64,000 nt of DNA from an uncultured Acidobacteriota bacterium (GTDB taxonomy: Bacteria > Acidobacteriota > Blastocatellia > RBC074). This document shows, piece by piece, positions 39,961 through 48,572 of the stretch. Under the pieces are notes generated by a model. It was given only the letters and a program-made list of their open reading frames with translations. It was not told where the DNA came from and ran no database searches. Positions within the stretch are counted from its first letter, which is position 1. Each line of letters starts with the position of its first letter. The stretch covers positions 124,001 through 188,000 of the forward strand of contig CADECP010000008.1 in assembly GCA_902825875.1 (NCBI GenBank). Direction: 5' to 3'. The translations under genes were made by a program, and so were the position numbers.

Positions 39961-41820
39961 CTAACGTGAAGCTACTGTAGCCGTTGGCGAAGGTTGAGGT
40001 GATGGCGCAGCCAAAGGCAGCGGTTTGCTTTCGCTGACGCCGCTGCCTTCTTTGATGACGTAAAACTGATTTGCGGCCAAACTTGCCAGTTTTTCGATTT
40101 TGCCGGTCGGCCATTCGATTTCGACGCGGTCAATTTTGTCGTTGCGGCCAAGCCCGAACGTCAGCGCCAAATCGCTTTGCGAACAGTAACTCGAACCGCT
40201 GTGGACGGCTTGCCACTGCTTTGTGCCGTCGGGCAGAAAGATTGTGACTTTGGCTCCGATGCCGTTGCGGTTTGAGCCTGCGCCAACAGTTTTGAACCGA
40301 GCGAAGCGAGCCTGATTGCCGCCTTCGTTGCGAAGCAAATAAGCCGGGCCTCCATTGGTGGTCATCAACACGTCCAGGTCGCCGTCGTTGTCGAAATCGG
40401 CGTAAGCCGCTCCACGAGCGACAACCGGTTTGGCAAAAGGCTTTCCGGCTTTCGCTGTCGTTTCGTTGAATTTCTTTTTGCCTTCATTGTGGAAAAGCTT
40501 CGGACGCATGGCGTAAGTGATCTTCGGCTGAACTTTGTTGATGTCATCCGCAACGTGGCCATTCGCCAAAAAGATGTCGGGGCGTCCGTCCAGATCGTAA
40601 TCGAAAAAGAACAAACCGAACGTCAGGCTGAGCAGCGTTGCCTGCCCCAAAGTCGAAGAAGCGGCTTCGTCTACGAACAGGAATCCGGGCTTGCCTTCGT
40701 TGTGGTACACGCCCAGCATTTCGTTCGAGAAGTTGCCGATAATCAAACTGGCATAACCGCTGCCGTCGTAATCGGCGAAGTCCACGCCCATTCCAGCGCG
40801 CGCTTTGCCTTCTTCGCTGAAGGCGACTCCGGCTGTGGTGGCGACTTCGGCGAAAGTGCCGTTGCCGTTGTTTTTGTAGAGTTTGTTCGGCTGCGTGTCG
40901 TTGGCTACGAACAGGTCAATCCAGCCGTCGCGGTCGTAATCGAAAGTCGCTATGCCAAGCGATTTGCTGGTGGGGTCAGCGACTCCGGCTTTTTCGGTGA
41001 CGTCTTCAAACTTGCTGCCGATGTTTCGATAGAGCCTGGCAGATTGGCCTTTGTAACTTTCGGGAGTGCAATAACTTTTGTTCGCGCCATCCAGAGTGCA
41101 ATTCAAATCACCTTCAAGCGTCCACGCAACGTAATTGGCGACGAACAAATCCAGGCGTCCGTCTTTGTCATAATCCAGCCAGGCTGCGCTGGTGGAAAAA
41201 TCCGTAGCTAAACCGGCGACTCCCATTTTTGCGGTGACATCAGCGAATTTGCCGTTGCCCGCGTTACGGAAGAGTTTGTTTTCGCCAAGCGCCGTGACGT
41301 AAATGTCATCGAAACCGTCATTGTCGAAATCTCCAATCGCCGCTCCCATGCCGTACATAGGTTTGGCCAAACCGGCAGCGGCGGTCACATCGGTGAACGT
41401 TCCGTTCTGATTGTTGTGATACAGCGCCATTACCGAACGTCTCTTTTTCGGCGCGTCTTCAAAATCCATGCCATTGAGCAGCAACACGTCCTGCCAGCCG
41501 TCATTGTCGAAATCCAAAAAGGCGCAACCCGAACCGGTCGTTTCTGGCAAATACTTTTTGCCGTAAGCGCCGTTGTTGTGGCGAAACTTGATTCCGGCTT
41601 GGGCAGTGACATCGGTGAATTCGACCGGCGCGAATTTGTCAGGCAATGGCGGCAAGGTCGCAACCGTCGGCGAAGGCGAAGCAGTGGCTTCGGGCGAAGC
41701 GTTGGTCGCAACTTCGGCAGCGGGCGTGGCAGGCGGTTGTTGAGTCGTTGACTGATTGCAGCCAATCAGAAAAACAGCGGTTAAAAGTAAAAAGACAAAA
41801 CGCGAACTGGGTAACTTCAT
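39961..41820 (-). CDS. CRTAC/FG-GAP repeat lipoprotein with ASPIC/UnbV domain
   Basis: Surface or periplasmic beta-propeller. The lipobox FLIGC lies near residue 20, then a Thr/Pro/Ala linker. At least six FG-GAP/VCBS repeats carry the calcium-binding pattern DFDNDG/DYDKDG/DYDLDGR (for example CAFLDFDNDGWQDVLLLNG, AAIGDFDNDGFDDIYVT). The C-terminal ASPIC/UnbV domain reads GIGAKVTIFLPDG, VHSGSSYCSQSDLALTFGLG and VEIEWPTGKIEKL. The ATG at 41820 is chosen over 41835 for its signal peptide. These proteins are numerous in acidobacteria and planctomycetes; roles in binding are inferred only. Confidence 0.9.
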   Translation of the reverse strand: MKLPSSRFVFLLLTAVFLIGCNQSTTQQPPATPAAEVATNASPEATASPSPTVATLPPLPDKFAPVEFTDVTAQAGIKFRHNNGAYGKKYLPETTGSGCAFLDFDNDGWQDVLLLNGMDFEDAPKKRRSVMALYHNNQNGTFTDVTAAAGLAKPMYGMGAAIGDFDNDGFDDIYVTALGENKLFRNAGNGKFADVTAKMGVAGLATDFSTSAAWLDYDKDGRLDLFVANYVAWTLEGDLNCTLDGANKSYCTPESYKGQSARLYRNIGSKFEDVTEKAGVADPTSKSLGIATFDYDRDGWIDLFVANDTQPNKLYKNNGNGTFAEVATTAGVAFSEEGKARAGMGVDFADYDGSGYASLIIGNFSNEMLGVYHNEGKPGFLFVDEAASSTLGQATLLSLTFGLFFFDYDLDGRPDIFLANGHVADDINKVQPKITYAMRPKLFHNEGKKKFNETTAKAGKPFAKPVVARGAAYADFDNDGDLDVLMTTNGGPAYLLRNEGGNQARFARFKTVGAGSNRNGIGAKVTIFLPDGTKQWQAVHSGSSYCSQSDLALTFGLGRNDKIDRVEIEWPTGKIEKLASLAANQFYVIKEGSGVSESKPLPLAAPSPQPSPTATVASR

Positions 41821-41908
41821 CGGTTTTTCTCGCAATTTGGGTTTGAATTGGTATTGGTTTGATCGGCTGGGAGACTACGAAATCCGGCAAATTGATGCAA
41901 GCAATCGC

Positions 41909-41949
41909 ACCAAAGCCTCCGCACGTCGGCGACACGCGGAGGCTTTGGT
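41909..41949 (-). terminator. Hairpin between helicase and CRTAC genes
   Basis: Perfect 14-bp stem ACCAAAGCCTCCGC (41909-41922) with GCGGAGGCTTTGGT (41936-41949), 13-nt loop, placed after the DEAD-box gene stop on the minus strand. No strong T-run follows, so termination is likely but not certain. Confidence 0.65.
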
Positions 41950-41975
41950 AAATCGGTTGATCGGTTGAATCTTCG

Positions 41976-43205
41976 TTAGGCGAACTGGCGTCTGCCGGAG
42001 CGACGCGAGTTGAACGAACGAAATCCGCCGCGATGGCTGGTCGGCGAAGAAGTTCGTTCGGGCATCGTAGCGATTCCGCCGAACCCTTCCACCACCACTC
42101 GCTCGACTTTTTGGCCGGTCAATTTTTCAATCGAACGCATAGTGAGTTCATCCACCGGCGTCAGCAACGTCAACGCCTGACCTTCGTTGCCGGCACGTCC
42201 GGTGCGACCGATACGGTGAACGTAATCTTCTGCCACGTCCGGCAAATCAAAGTTGATGACGTGTGAAATCGAATCCACGTCAATGCCGCGCGCGGCAATG
42301 TCTGTCGCCACCAACACGCGGAATTTACCGTCACGGAAACCTCGCAGAGCGGCTTCGCGCTGTGATTGCGTTCTGTCAGCGTGAATGCGATTGACCTGAT
42401 GTTTTCGTGCGGTCAGCAAAGTCGCCAGTCGTTCGGCTCCGCGTCGAGTGCGCGTGAACACCAGCACACGTTCAAATCGTTCGCGTTCCAACAAGTGCAA
42501 TAACAGATTGGTTTTCGATTCCAGCGCCACCGGATAAGCGGTTTGTTTGACGGTCACAGCGGCTTTGCCACGCGGATTCACGTCCACGATTTCCGGCGAT
42601 TCCATGTACTGCCGGGCGATGGCTTCGACAGGCGCAGACATCGTCGCTGAAAACAGCAGCGTTTGCCGTTCTCCCGGCAACAACGCAATGATCTGGCGAA
42701 TGACAGGCAAAAAACCCATGTCCAGCATTCGGTCGGCTTCGTCCAGCACCAGCACTTCGACACGCGAAAGATCAACCGTGCGGTTTTCGATGTGATCCAT
42801 CAACCGTCCGGGCGTGGCGATGACAACTTCGACACCTTTGCGAAGCTCCAGGTTTTGCCGATTAAAACTCGCTCCGCCGACAATGGTTACAGCGCGAACT
42901 TTCCGTCTGGCGTCCAGTTCGTGCAGGTTGTCGGTGACTTGCGAAGCCAGTTCGCGCGTCGGAGTCAGCACCAATACTCTGGCGGCGCGTCTGCCGCCTT
43001 CACGTTTTTCAGTTATCAATTTTTGCAGGATCGGCAGCAAAAACGCCGCCGTCTTCCCGGTGCCTGTCGAGGCACATCCAATCAAATCCAAACCGTCCAG
43101 AACGACCGGGATCGCCTGTTTTTGAATCGGCGTTGGTTCGGTAAAGCCGAGGGATTTGCAACGATCAACCAGCGGTTGCAGCAAACCCAATTCATCAAAA
43201 TTCAT
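41976..43205 (-). CDS. DEAD-box RNA helicase (RhlE-like)
   Basis: ATP-dependent RNA helicase for ribosome assembly or RNA decay. Motifs in order: Q motif (GFTEPTPIQKQAIP), ASTGTGKT Walker A, PTRELASQV, TPGRLMDH, VLDEADRMLD, FSATM, VFTRTRRGAERL, DRTQSQREAALRGFRDG, VATDIAARGIDV and HRIGRTGRAG. The short C-terminal tail is Arg/Ser rich (RRSGRRQFA), as in RhlE proteins. Start at 43205 (MNFDELGLL) with GAAGGAAAG; the longer frame to 43253 reads into the repeat element. The next gene encodes an RRM protein, a frequent cold-adaptation pairing. Confidence 0.94.
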   Translation of the reverse strand: MNFDELGLLQPLVDRCKSLGFTEPTPIQKQAIPVVLDGLDLIGCASTGTGKTAAFLLPILQKLITEKREGGRRAARVLVLTPTRELASQVTDNLHELDARRKVRAVTIVGGASFNRQNLELRKGVEVVIATPGRLMDHIENRTVDLSRVEVLVLDEADRMLDMGFLPVIRQIIALLPGERQTLLFSATMSAPVEAIARQYMESPEIVDVNPRGKAAVTVKQTAYPVALESKTNLLLHLLERERFERVLVFTRTRRGAERLATLLTARKHQVNRIHADRTQSQREAALRGFRDGKFRVLVATDIAARGIDVDSISHVINFDLPDVAEDYVHRIGRTGRAGNEGQALTLLTPVDELTMRSIEKLTGQKVERVVVEGFGGIATMPERTSSPTSHRGGFRSFNSRRSGRRQFA

Positions 43206-43231
43206 TACTTTCCTTCTTTTTAAGCCTTGAA

Positions 43232-43310
43232 AGTTCCGGGAAAGTTCTGGCAAATCCGGGAAGGTCTGAATGAACAGACTTTCCCGGATTTTTCCAAACT
43301 TGCCCGGACT
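43232..43310. repeat. Palindromic word-repeat element between RRM and helicase genes
   Basis: Two copies of a TCCGGGAAAGTCTG-like word on each side: the left arm (43232-43267) is an imperfect complement of the right arm (43275-43310) across a short AT loop. It begins 9 nt after the RRM gene stop and ends 26 nt before the helicase start. Confidence 0.8.
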
Positions 43311-43319
43311 AAGGACTGA

Positions 43320-43700
43320 TTAGTAGCGTCCACCGCCACGTCCGCCGCCGCCGCCGAAGCCGCCGCTGCGTCCGCCGCCACGTCCACCGCCACCGCCAAA
43401 TCCGCCGCTGCGTCCGCCACCACGACCGCCACCAAAACCACCGCCGCCGCCACGGCTTTCTTTCGGACGAGCTTCATTGACCGTCAGAGCGCGACCACCG
43501 ATTTCAACACCGTTGAACTGGTTGATCGCCGCTTCGCCTTCTTCCTTGCTCGCCATTTCGACAAACGCGAATCCGCGCGAACGACCGGTGTCACGATCCG
43601 TCACCAGCGAAGCGGAAGCGACGCTTCCGGCCTGCGAAAACAAGTCCAGCAAATCGTCTTCAGTCGTCTGGAACGAGAGGTTGCCAACATAGAGTTTCAT
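43320..43700 (-). CDS. RRM-type RNA-binding protein, Gly-rich tail
   Basis: 126 residues. One RRM: RNP2 KLYVGNLSF at residues 2-10 and RNP1 GRSRGFAFVEM near residue 45, with LTVNEARPKE at its end. The tail is Gly/Arg/Phe-rich (repeats of GGFGGGRGGG and GRGGGRSGGF), resembling cyanobacterial Rbp and eukaryotic glycine-rich RNA-binding proteins linked to cold response. Start ATG at 43700 with GGGGAAAGG upstream; longer upstream frames lack a start context. A CCCC/GGGG hairpin (43715-43728) overlaps the ribosome site. Confidence 0.92.
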   Translation of the reverse strand: MKLYVGNLSFQTTEDDLLDLFSQAGSVASASLVTDRDTGRSRGFAFVEMASKEEGEAAINQFNGVEIGGRALTVNEARPKESRGGGGGFGGGRGGGRSGGFGGGGGRGGGRSGGFGGGGGRGGGRY

Positions 43701-43874
43701 AGAGATGTACCTTTCCCCGTAAAAGGGGTGTAAGAGAAGCTTCGAATCAGATTGTCTTCGGTGAACGGTAGCAGCGAAGGAGTGTTTCGGGCGTTCAAGA
43801 GAACGGCTTCTTTGAGTTAATAACAGCCTGCTCTCGAACAATCTAAAACGCCGCCGGTACAACTTTGGGCATGT

Positions 43875-43905
<31 letters not shown>

Positions 43906-43954
43906 ATTGACGGGCGTGATACTGCACTACCGGGACGGGCTTTGCAAACGGATT

Positions 43955-45811
43955 TCACTCGCGCCGTTCGTAAAGCTTGATGAAAAAGCCTGTGTCGCCA
44001 ATTTGAGGATTGGCGGTTTGTTGTGAACCAAAAACCTTTGCCAGTCGGTAATTCGCCTCGATCCATTCGCCAAGCCGCGTGTAAAAGTCGCGTCCAAAAG
44101 CCTCTTGGCCGAATTCGCGCATCGGACGATTGACGATCAGCACGTAACGAATTCGACCCTGCTGCAACCGTCGAATCGCAGCTTGTTCGTCGTCTTCGCT
44201 CATCAAACCGGGTATCAGAATTTGATGACGCAACGAGATTCGACGCCCGGCCAGAAATGCCAGATCGTTGCCTTCGGGCAAAACAGCGATGGTTTCGTTT
44301 GGTTGCGTCCAGTGGCGAACGAATTCCAAAGCTTCGCGGATTTCGTTCCCTGTCACTTTCGGAGCAAACAAATGTCCGCGTTCAGCCTGGATTTCCACAT
44401 TGAAGTTTTTGCGATACCGAATACCAAACGTGACGGCTCCAGCCAGAATCGTGACGATCAACAAGGCTCTGCCAAACAGCAACACTCGACGAATCGAAAC
44501 GTCATCCGCCGTCCATCGCTCCATCGCGTCGGGCAAAATTCGCCAAAACAGATAACAAAACAGAATCAGCGAAGTCGGCAAAAAGAATCCGCCAAAGGCT
44601 CCGCCGCTGGGCACGCGCAAGGCTACGCGGGCCAGAATCGCAAAGCTGTAAACCGCGATGATGAAAAGGGGAAGATTTTGGATTTTGGATTTTGGATTTT
44701 GGATTGTGCCTGCGAACTCTCTCTGTCTCTCCTTCACACAGTCTCTCGCTCGCTTGAGTTCAATTGCAATGATTGCCAGCAACAGGATTGGCAAAGCGCG
44801 CAACGGACTGCCGTCCCACTGATTGCCGACGATGAATTTGATGGCAAAGATTGCCGCGAACGAACCGACGAATGCCGTTGCCGACCATTTCAATACTTTT
44901 CTTCGCCGGTCGCCGAGCATGACAACGAAGCTCAAAGCGGCAAAAGCGACTGCGGCGGCTCCGATGATTTGCGCCAGCGACAGCAGCGGACGATCCAGCC
45001 CGGTTCGCTGCGCGTTGTACAACACCAACGATTGCGGCAAGTGTGTGTAAAACAAATGGCAATCTTCGATGAGCATTCGCCAGTCGAGTGTCGCAAACAG
45101 CCAACCGTAGACCGATAAAACAATCAACGCTGCCGGGAAGGCGGCAAGCAGCAAATCGGCTAAGTAGGATTTGGGATTTAGGAGTTGGGATTTAGGAGTC
45201 GAAAGCCACTGAATCAGCAACGCCGCCACGACAGTTGCGGCTGCGGCCAGAGCGAATTCTTGTTTGGTGATCGCCGCCAATCCAATCAACAATCCGGCAA
45301 AAATCAATTCCCGCTTTCGCCGTTTTTCAACGTAACGCAACGTCAGCAACAAAACCGCCAGCGAAGCCAGGCAAGCATAAAGAGCGGCGAACGAATACGG
45401 CTGAATCAGATTGCCCGCCGGTTTGAAGATGCAAAAGACGATAATTGCGGCTGTGGCGATGCAGGCTTCAGCAGGTTCAAACAAACGGCGCGCGATTCGA
45501 TAACACAATGCGGCAATCGCTCCGGCACAAACGATTCCTGCGGCGTGTAATACATCCAGATGCGCTCCAAAAATTCGATATAGCAGCGCGTTCAAATACG
45601 GAGCCAGCGGCGGATAAATGTGATGCACGTCACGGTAAAGCCATTCGCCTTGCAACAAGCGCAACGGCAAATCCATTTCCCGTCCGCTGTCGGCAATCGG
45701 CGAAGTCCAACGCCTCCACGACACGATGAGCATTGCGAAAAACACAGCCCAAATCATGAATTGCGGAGTTCGGATTGCGGAGTTCGGATTTGCTTGTGAG
45801 TGATCGGCCAT
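43955..45811 (-). CDS. GT39-like (ArnT/PMT) polytopic membrane protein
   Basis: 618 residues with about ten TM helices, and the hallmark of dolichyl/undecaprenyl-phosphate sugar transferases near the N-terminus: an acidic loop (SGREMDLPLRLLQGEWLYRDV) then HHIYPPLAPYLNALLYRIFG. The C-terminal soluble part includes ETIAVLPEGNDLAFLAGRR. It likely moves a sugar or lipid-linked group at the membrane. Two cytoplasmic/periplasmic loops contain element-derived peptides (IQNPKSKIQN and TPKSQLLNPKS), and the N-terminus (NPNSAIRTPQF) comes from the element at 45758. Start is uncertain (45811 or 45757). Confidence 0.82.
   Translation of the reverse strand: MADHSQANPNSAIRTPQFMIWAVFFAMLIVSWRRWTSPIADSGREMDLPLRLLQGEWLYRDVHHIYPPLAPYLNALLYRIFGAHLDVLHAAGIVCAGAIAALCYRIARRLFEPAEACIATAAIIVFCIFKPAGNLIQPYSFAALYACLASLAVLLLTLRYVEKRRKRELIFAGLLIGLAAITKQEFALAAAATVVAALLIQWLSTPKSQLLNPKSYLADLLLAAFPAALIVLSVYGWLFATLDWRMLIEDCHLFYTHLPQSLVLYNAQRTGLDRPLLSLAQIIGAAAVAFAALSFVVMLGDRRRKVLKWSATAFVGSFAAIFAIKFIVGNQWDGSPLRALPILLLAIIAIELKRARDCVKERQREFAGTIQNPKSKIQNLPLFIIAVYSFAILARVALRVPSGGAFGGFFLPTSLILFCYLFWRILPDAMERWTADDVSIRRVLLFGRALLIVTILAGAVTFGIRYRKNFNVEIQAERGHLFAPKVTGNEIREALEFVRHWTQPNETIAVLPEGNDLAFLAGRRISLRHQILIPGLMSEDDEQAAIRRLQQGRIRYVLIVNRPMREFGQEAFGRDFYTRLGEWIEANYRLAKVFGSQQTANPQIGDTGFFIKLYERRE
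44672..44705. repeat. Tandem GGATTTT word repeat inside the GT39-like gene
   Basis: Four tandem GATTTTG copies, in frame, translated on the minus strand as IQNPKSKIQN in a loop between TM segments. Same word as at 30505-30598, without a second arm. Confidence 0.8.
45166..45198. repeat. GGGATTTAGGAGT word repeat inside the GT39-like gene
   Basis: Two tandem copies of GGGATTTAGGAGT, in frame, translated as TPKSQLLNPKS on the minus strand between two hydrophobic stretches. A single-arm element. Confidence 0.75.
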
Positions 45812-45899
45812 CTGTTCTTGATTGGATTACAGTAAGTGCGAAGCGGCGGCAGTATGCGTTTCCATTCCGCAATCCGCAATCCGAACTCCGCAATCAAAG
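45758..45899. repeat. Palindromic word-repeat element upstream of rpiB / 5' end of GT39-like gene
   Basis: Word GATTGCGGAGTTCG; left arm 45758-45791, right arm 45862-45899, near-perfect complements with a loop of about 70 nt. The left arm encodes the first residues of the GT39-like protein (ANPNSAIRTPQF); its ATG lies in the loop. Confidence 0.78.
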
Positions 45900-45975
45900 A
45901 CGGTTCGACATTCAAAAAATCGTGCGTTAGCATGCCCGCCTTCTTAACAACACTCTCCCCGAAAGAGCTAATTCC

Positions 45976-46428
45976 ATGAACAAAGTTTTGATTGCCAATG
46001 ACCACGCCGGACTGTTGGGCAAAGAAACCGTCAAACAGACGCTCGACCAGATGGGCATCGCATACGAAGATTTGGGCACGAATTCGGAAGAGTCTGTGGA
46101 TTATCCGGATTACGCCGAACGAGTCGCTCGCCGAGTGGCTGCGGGTGAAGCCGAACGTGGCATTTTGGTGTGCGGCAGCGGCATAGGCATGCAAATCGCT
46201 GCCAACAAAGTTCCGGGCATTCGCGCGGCTTTGGCCTGGAATGAAGAAACCGCCCGACTGTCGCGCGAACATAACGACGCCAACATCGTCACCATCGGTT
46301 CACGCACCACGCCGCAGGAAATCATCGCGCAAATCATTCGCGCTTTTTTGACGACCGATTTCGCTGCTGGCCGTCACACGCGACGCATCGAAAAAATTGC
46401 AAAGCTTGAACAGTATTCAAACTCATAA
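45976..46428 (+). CDS. rpiB: Ribose-5-phosphate isomerase B
   Basis: Interconverts ribose-5-P and ribulose-5-P in the pentose phosphate pathway. IANDHAGLLGKE at the N-terminus, DYPDYAERVARRV, and GILVCGSGIGMQIAANKVPGIRAAL with the catalytic Cys and the anion-hole Gly residues, then NDANIVTIGSR. 150 residues is normal. It precedes glyA, a frequent rpiB-glyA order. Confidence 0.95.
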   Translation: MNKVLIANDHAGLLGKETVKQTLDQMGIAYEDLGTNSEESVDYPDYAERVARRVAAGEAERGILVCGSGIGMQIAANKVPGIRAALAWNEETARLSREHNDANIVTIGSRTTPQEIIAQIIRAFLTTDFAAGRHTRRIEKIAKLEQYSNS

Positions 46429-46477
46429 CCCAAACTTCGCCGCTTTAGATCAACGACGCCAGGAAGCCACTGATGAA

Positions 46478-46577
46478 ATTAACCATCAACCATTGGACAT
46501 TAACCATTATCCGGCAGGGTAAGAGACTTTCTACCCTGACCGCTAATGGGTAATTCGTAATGGTCAGTGGTTAATGA
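46478..46577. repeat. Palindromic word-repeat element in the glyA leader
   Basis: ATTAACCAT/AACCATT words form a left arm (46478-46526) and an imperfectly complementary right arm (46529-46577) meeting at GA. Arms are about 49 nt, the longest in the window. It begins 50 nt after the rpiB stop and ends 54 nt before the glyA start. Confidence 0.82.
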
Positions 46578-46630
46578 CTGGCGTTTCATTTGTCAGATGC
46601 GGCGCTCAAAATAGAGAGAACAAAACTGAA

Positions 46631-47914
46631 ATGTCATACAACCACTATCGCTCGCTTGCTGAATCCGATCCCGACATTTTCGCCGCCATCAAAAACGAAA
46701 CTCGCCGCCAACACGAAGGGCTGGAACTGATAGCTTCGGAAAATTTCGTTTCCGAAGCCGTGCTGGAAGCCGCCGGTTCCGTCTTCACCAACAAATACGC
46801 CGAAGGTTATCCGGGCAAACGTTATTACGGCGGATGCGAATTCACCGACGTTGTCGAAACGCTGGCGATTGATCGCGCCAAGCAAATGTTCGGAGCCGAA
46901 CACGTCAACGTCCAACCGCATTCCGGCAGTCAGGCGAACATGGCCGTCTACCTGACGGCTTGCCAGCCGGGCGACACGGTTTTGGGCATGGATTTGTCGC
47001 ACGGAGGCCATTTGACGCACGGCCATCCGCTGAACTTTTCCGGCAAAAGTTACAAGATCGTCGCTTACGGAGTTCGCAAAGAAGACGAAACGATTGATTA
47101 CGATCAGATGGAAGCTTTGGCGCGCGAACACAAACCGAAGATGATCGTTTGTGGAGCTTCGGCTTATTCGCGCGTCATTGATTTTGAACGCATCGCCGCG
47201 ATTGCCAAAGAAGTCGGCGCGTTGGTCATGGCCGACATTGCTCACATCGCCGGATTGGTTGCCGCCGGATTGCATCCGTCGCCCTTTCCGCACTGCGATT
47301 TCGTGACGACGACGACGCACAAAACTTTGCGCGGCCCGCGCGCCGGAATGGCAATGTGCAAAGAACAATTTGCCAAAGAACTCGACCGCAATGTTTTTCC
47401 TGGCATTCAAGGCGGCCCGCTGGTTCACATCATCGCGGCCAAAGCCGTCGCCTTCAAAGAAGCATTGCAGCCAGAGTTCAAAGCTTATCAACAACAGATC
47501 GTAAAGAATGCCAGCGCGTTGGCCACTGACTTGGCCGACAATGGATTCCGCATCGTTTCCGGCGGAACCGACAACCACGTTTTTCTGGTGGACGTTTTCT
47601 CGAAAGGCATTTTGGGCAAAGACGCTGAAAAGCTGTTGGAAGCGGCACACATCACGGTCAACAAAAACACCATCCCCTTCGACACCAATCCGCCGATGAA
47701 AGCCAGCGGCATTCGTTTGGGAACTCCGGCGGTGACGACTCGCGGAATGGGCGAAGCCGAGATGAAACAGATCGCTGCGCTGATTGCCGAAGTGCTGGCG
47801 GCTCCAGGCGACGAAACCATTCGCCAGTCCGTCATCGGCAAGGTCAAAGAGTTGACGGCGCGCTTCCCTTTGTACGCCAACCGGATGCAAAATGCCGCCT
47901 GGACAGCATTATGA
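46631..47914 (+). CDS. glyA: Serine hydroxymethyltransferase
   Basis: PLP enzyme converting serine and THF to glycine and methylene-THF. [60 protein letters not shown] and the PLP-Lys segment [14 protein letters not shown] are all present. 427 residues from the ATG at 46631; the longer frame from 46574 starts in the repeat. The stop overlaps the MNT-type antitoxin gene (ATGA). Confidence 0.97.
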   Translation: MSYNHYRSLAESDPDIFAAIKNETRRQHEGLELIASENFVSEAVLEAAGSVFTNKYAEGYPGKRYYGGCEFTDVVETLAIDRAKQMFGAEHVNVQPHSGSQANMAVYLTACQPGDTVLGMDLSHGGHLTHGHPLNFSGKSYKIVAYGVRKEDETIDYDQMEALAREHKPKMIVCGASAYSRVIDFERIAAIAKEVGALVMADIAHIAGLVAAGLHPSPFPHCDFVTTTTHKTLRGPRAGMAMCKEQFAKELDRNVFPGIQGGPLVHIIAAKAVAFKEALQPEFKAYQQQIVKNASALATDLADNGFRIVSGGTDNHVFLVDVFSKGILGKDAEKLLEAAHITVNKNTIPFDTNPPMKASGIRLGTPAVTTRGMGEAEMKQIAALIAEVLAAPGDETIRQSVIGKVKELTARFPLYANRMQNAAWTAL

Positions 47915-48246
47915 GCGTTGCGACCAAACAAGAATTGATTGATTTGATTCAAAGCCACGACGCCGAACTTAAAGCCTTCGGCGTCAAACGGCTTGGACTG
48001 TTCGGTTCGTTTGTTCGCAACGAACCAACAGCGGAAAGCGATGTTGACCTTTTGATCGAATTTGCCTCTGGCCAAAAATCATTCATCAACTTCATGGATC
48101 TGATTTTCTTTCTGGAAGAATTATTCGGCAGAAAGGTTGACCTTCTGACTCCTGAATCTCTCAACCCTTACATTGGGCCGTACATCCTAAAGGAGGCTGA
48201 AGATGTCTCGCTCAATTCGCGCATACCTTTTACACATTCACGATGA
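47911..48246 (+). CDS. MntA-type nucleotidyltransferase antitoxin
   Basis: 111-residue minimal nucleotidyltransferase. [23 protein letters not shown] holds the GSX10DXD motif used to AMPylate or neutralise the HepT toxin. [19 protein letters not shown] completes the domain. Its ATG overlaps the glyA stop, and it overlaps the hepT gene by 44 nt, so the three are translationally linked. Antitoxin role is from family knowledge of MntA/HepT pairs. Confidence 0.9.
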   Translation: MSVATKQELIDLIQSHDAELKAFGVKRLGLFGSFVRNEPTAESDVDLLIEFASGQKSFINFMDLIFFLEELFGRKVDLLTPESLNPYIGPYILKEAEDVSLNSRIPFTHSR

Positions 48247-48550
48247 AATCGAATTTCTGACAACCAATTTGTCCGGGTTAAGCGAAGGCGATTTCCTGTC
48301 AGACGAAATCAGAAAACGCGCTTTCGTCCGCAGTCTGGAAATTATTGGCGAGGCAATCAAGCGGTTACCAATGGAACTGCGCGATCAATACCCGCAAACA
48401 CCATGGCGCGCCAGCGCCGGCATGCGCGACCGCTTGATACACGGTTATGACAGCGTAGATTACGAAATTGTTTGGGGAGCAGTGACTGTAGCTATTCCTC
48501 AACTCGCTGCAACAATTAACGCCATGCTCAGTCGAGATGACATAAGTTGA
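48203..48550 (+). CDS. HepT-like toxin (HEPN, DUF86)
   Basis: 115-residue HEPN RNase of the HepT/DUF86 family. The active motif RX4HXY is intact (RDRLIHGY near residue 75), within ASAGMRDRLIHGYDSVDYEIVWG. SLEIIGEAIKRLP is the typical helix. AAGGAGG lies just upstream of the ATG, inside the antitoxin gene. With an intact motif it is likely a working toxin; MntA AMPylation of the Tyr is known for the family. Confidence 0.9.
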   Translation: MSRSIRAYLLHIHDEIEFLTTNLSGLSEGDFLSDEIRKRAFVRSLEIIGEAIKRLPMELRDQYPQTPWRASAGMRDRLIHGYDSVDYEIVWGAVTVAIPQLAATINAMLSRDDIS

Positions 48551-48572
48551 TTCATTTTCTAAAGGATTCGTT

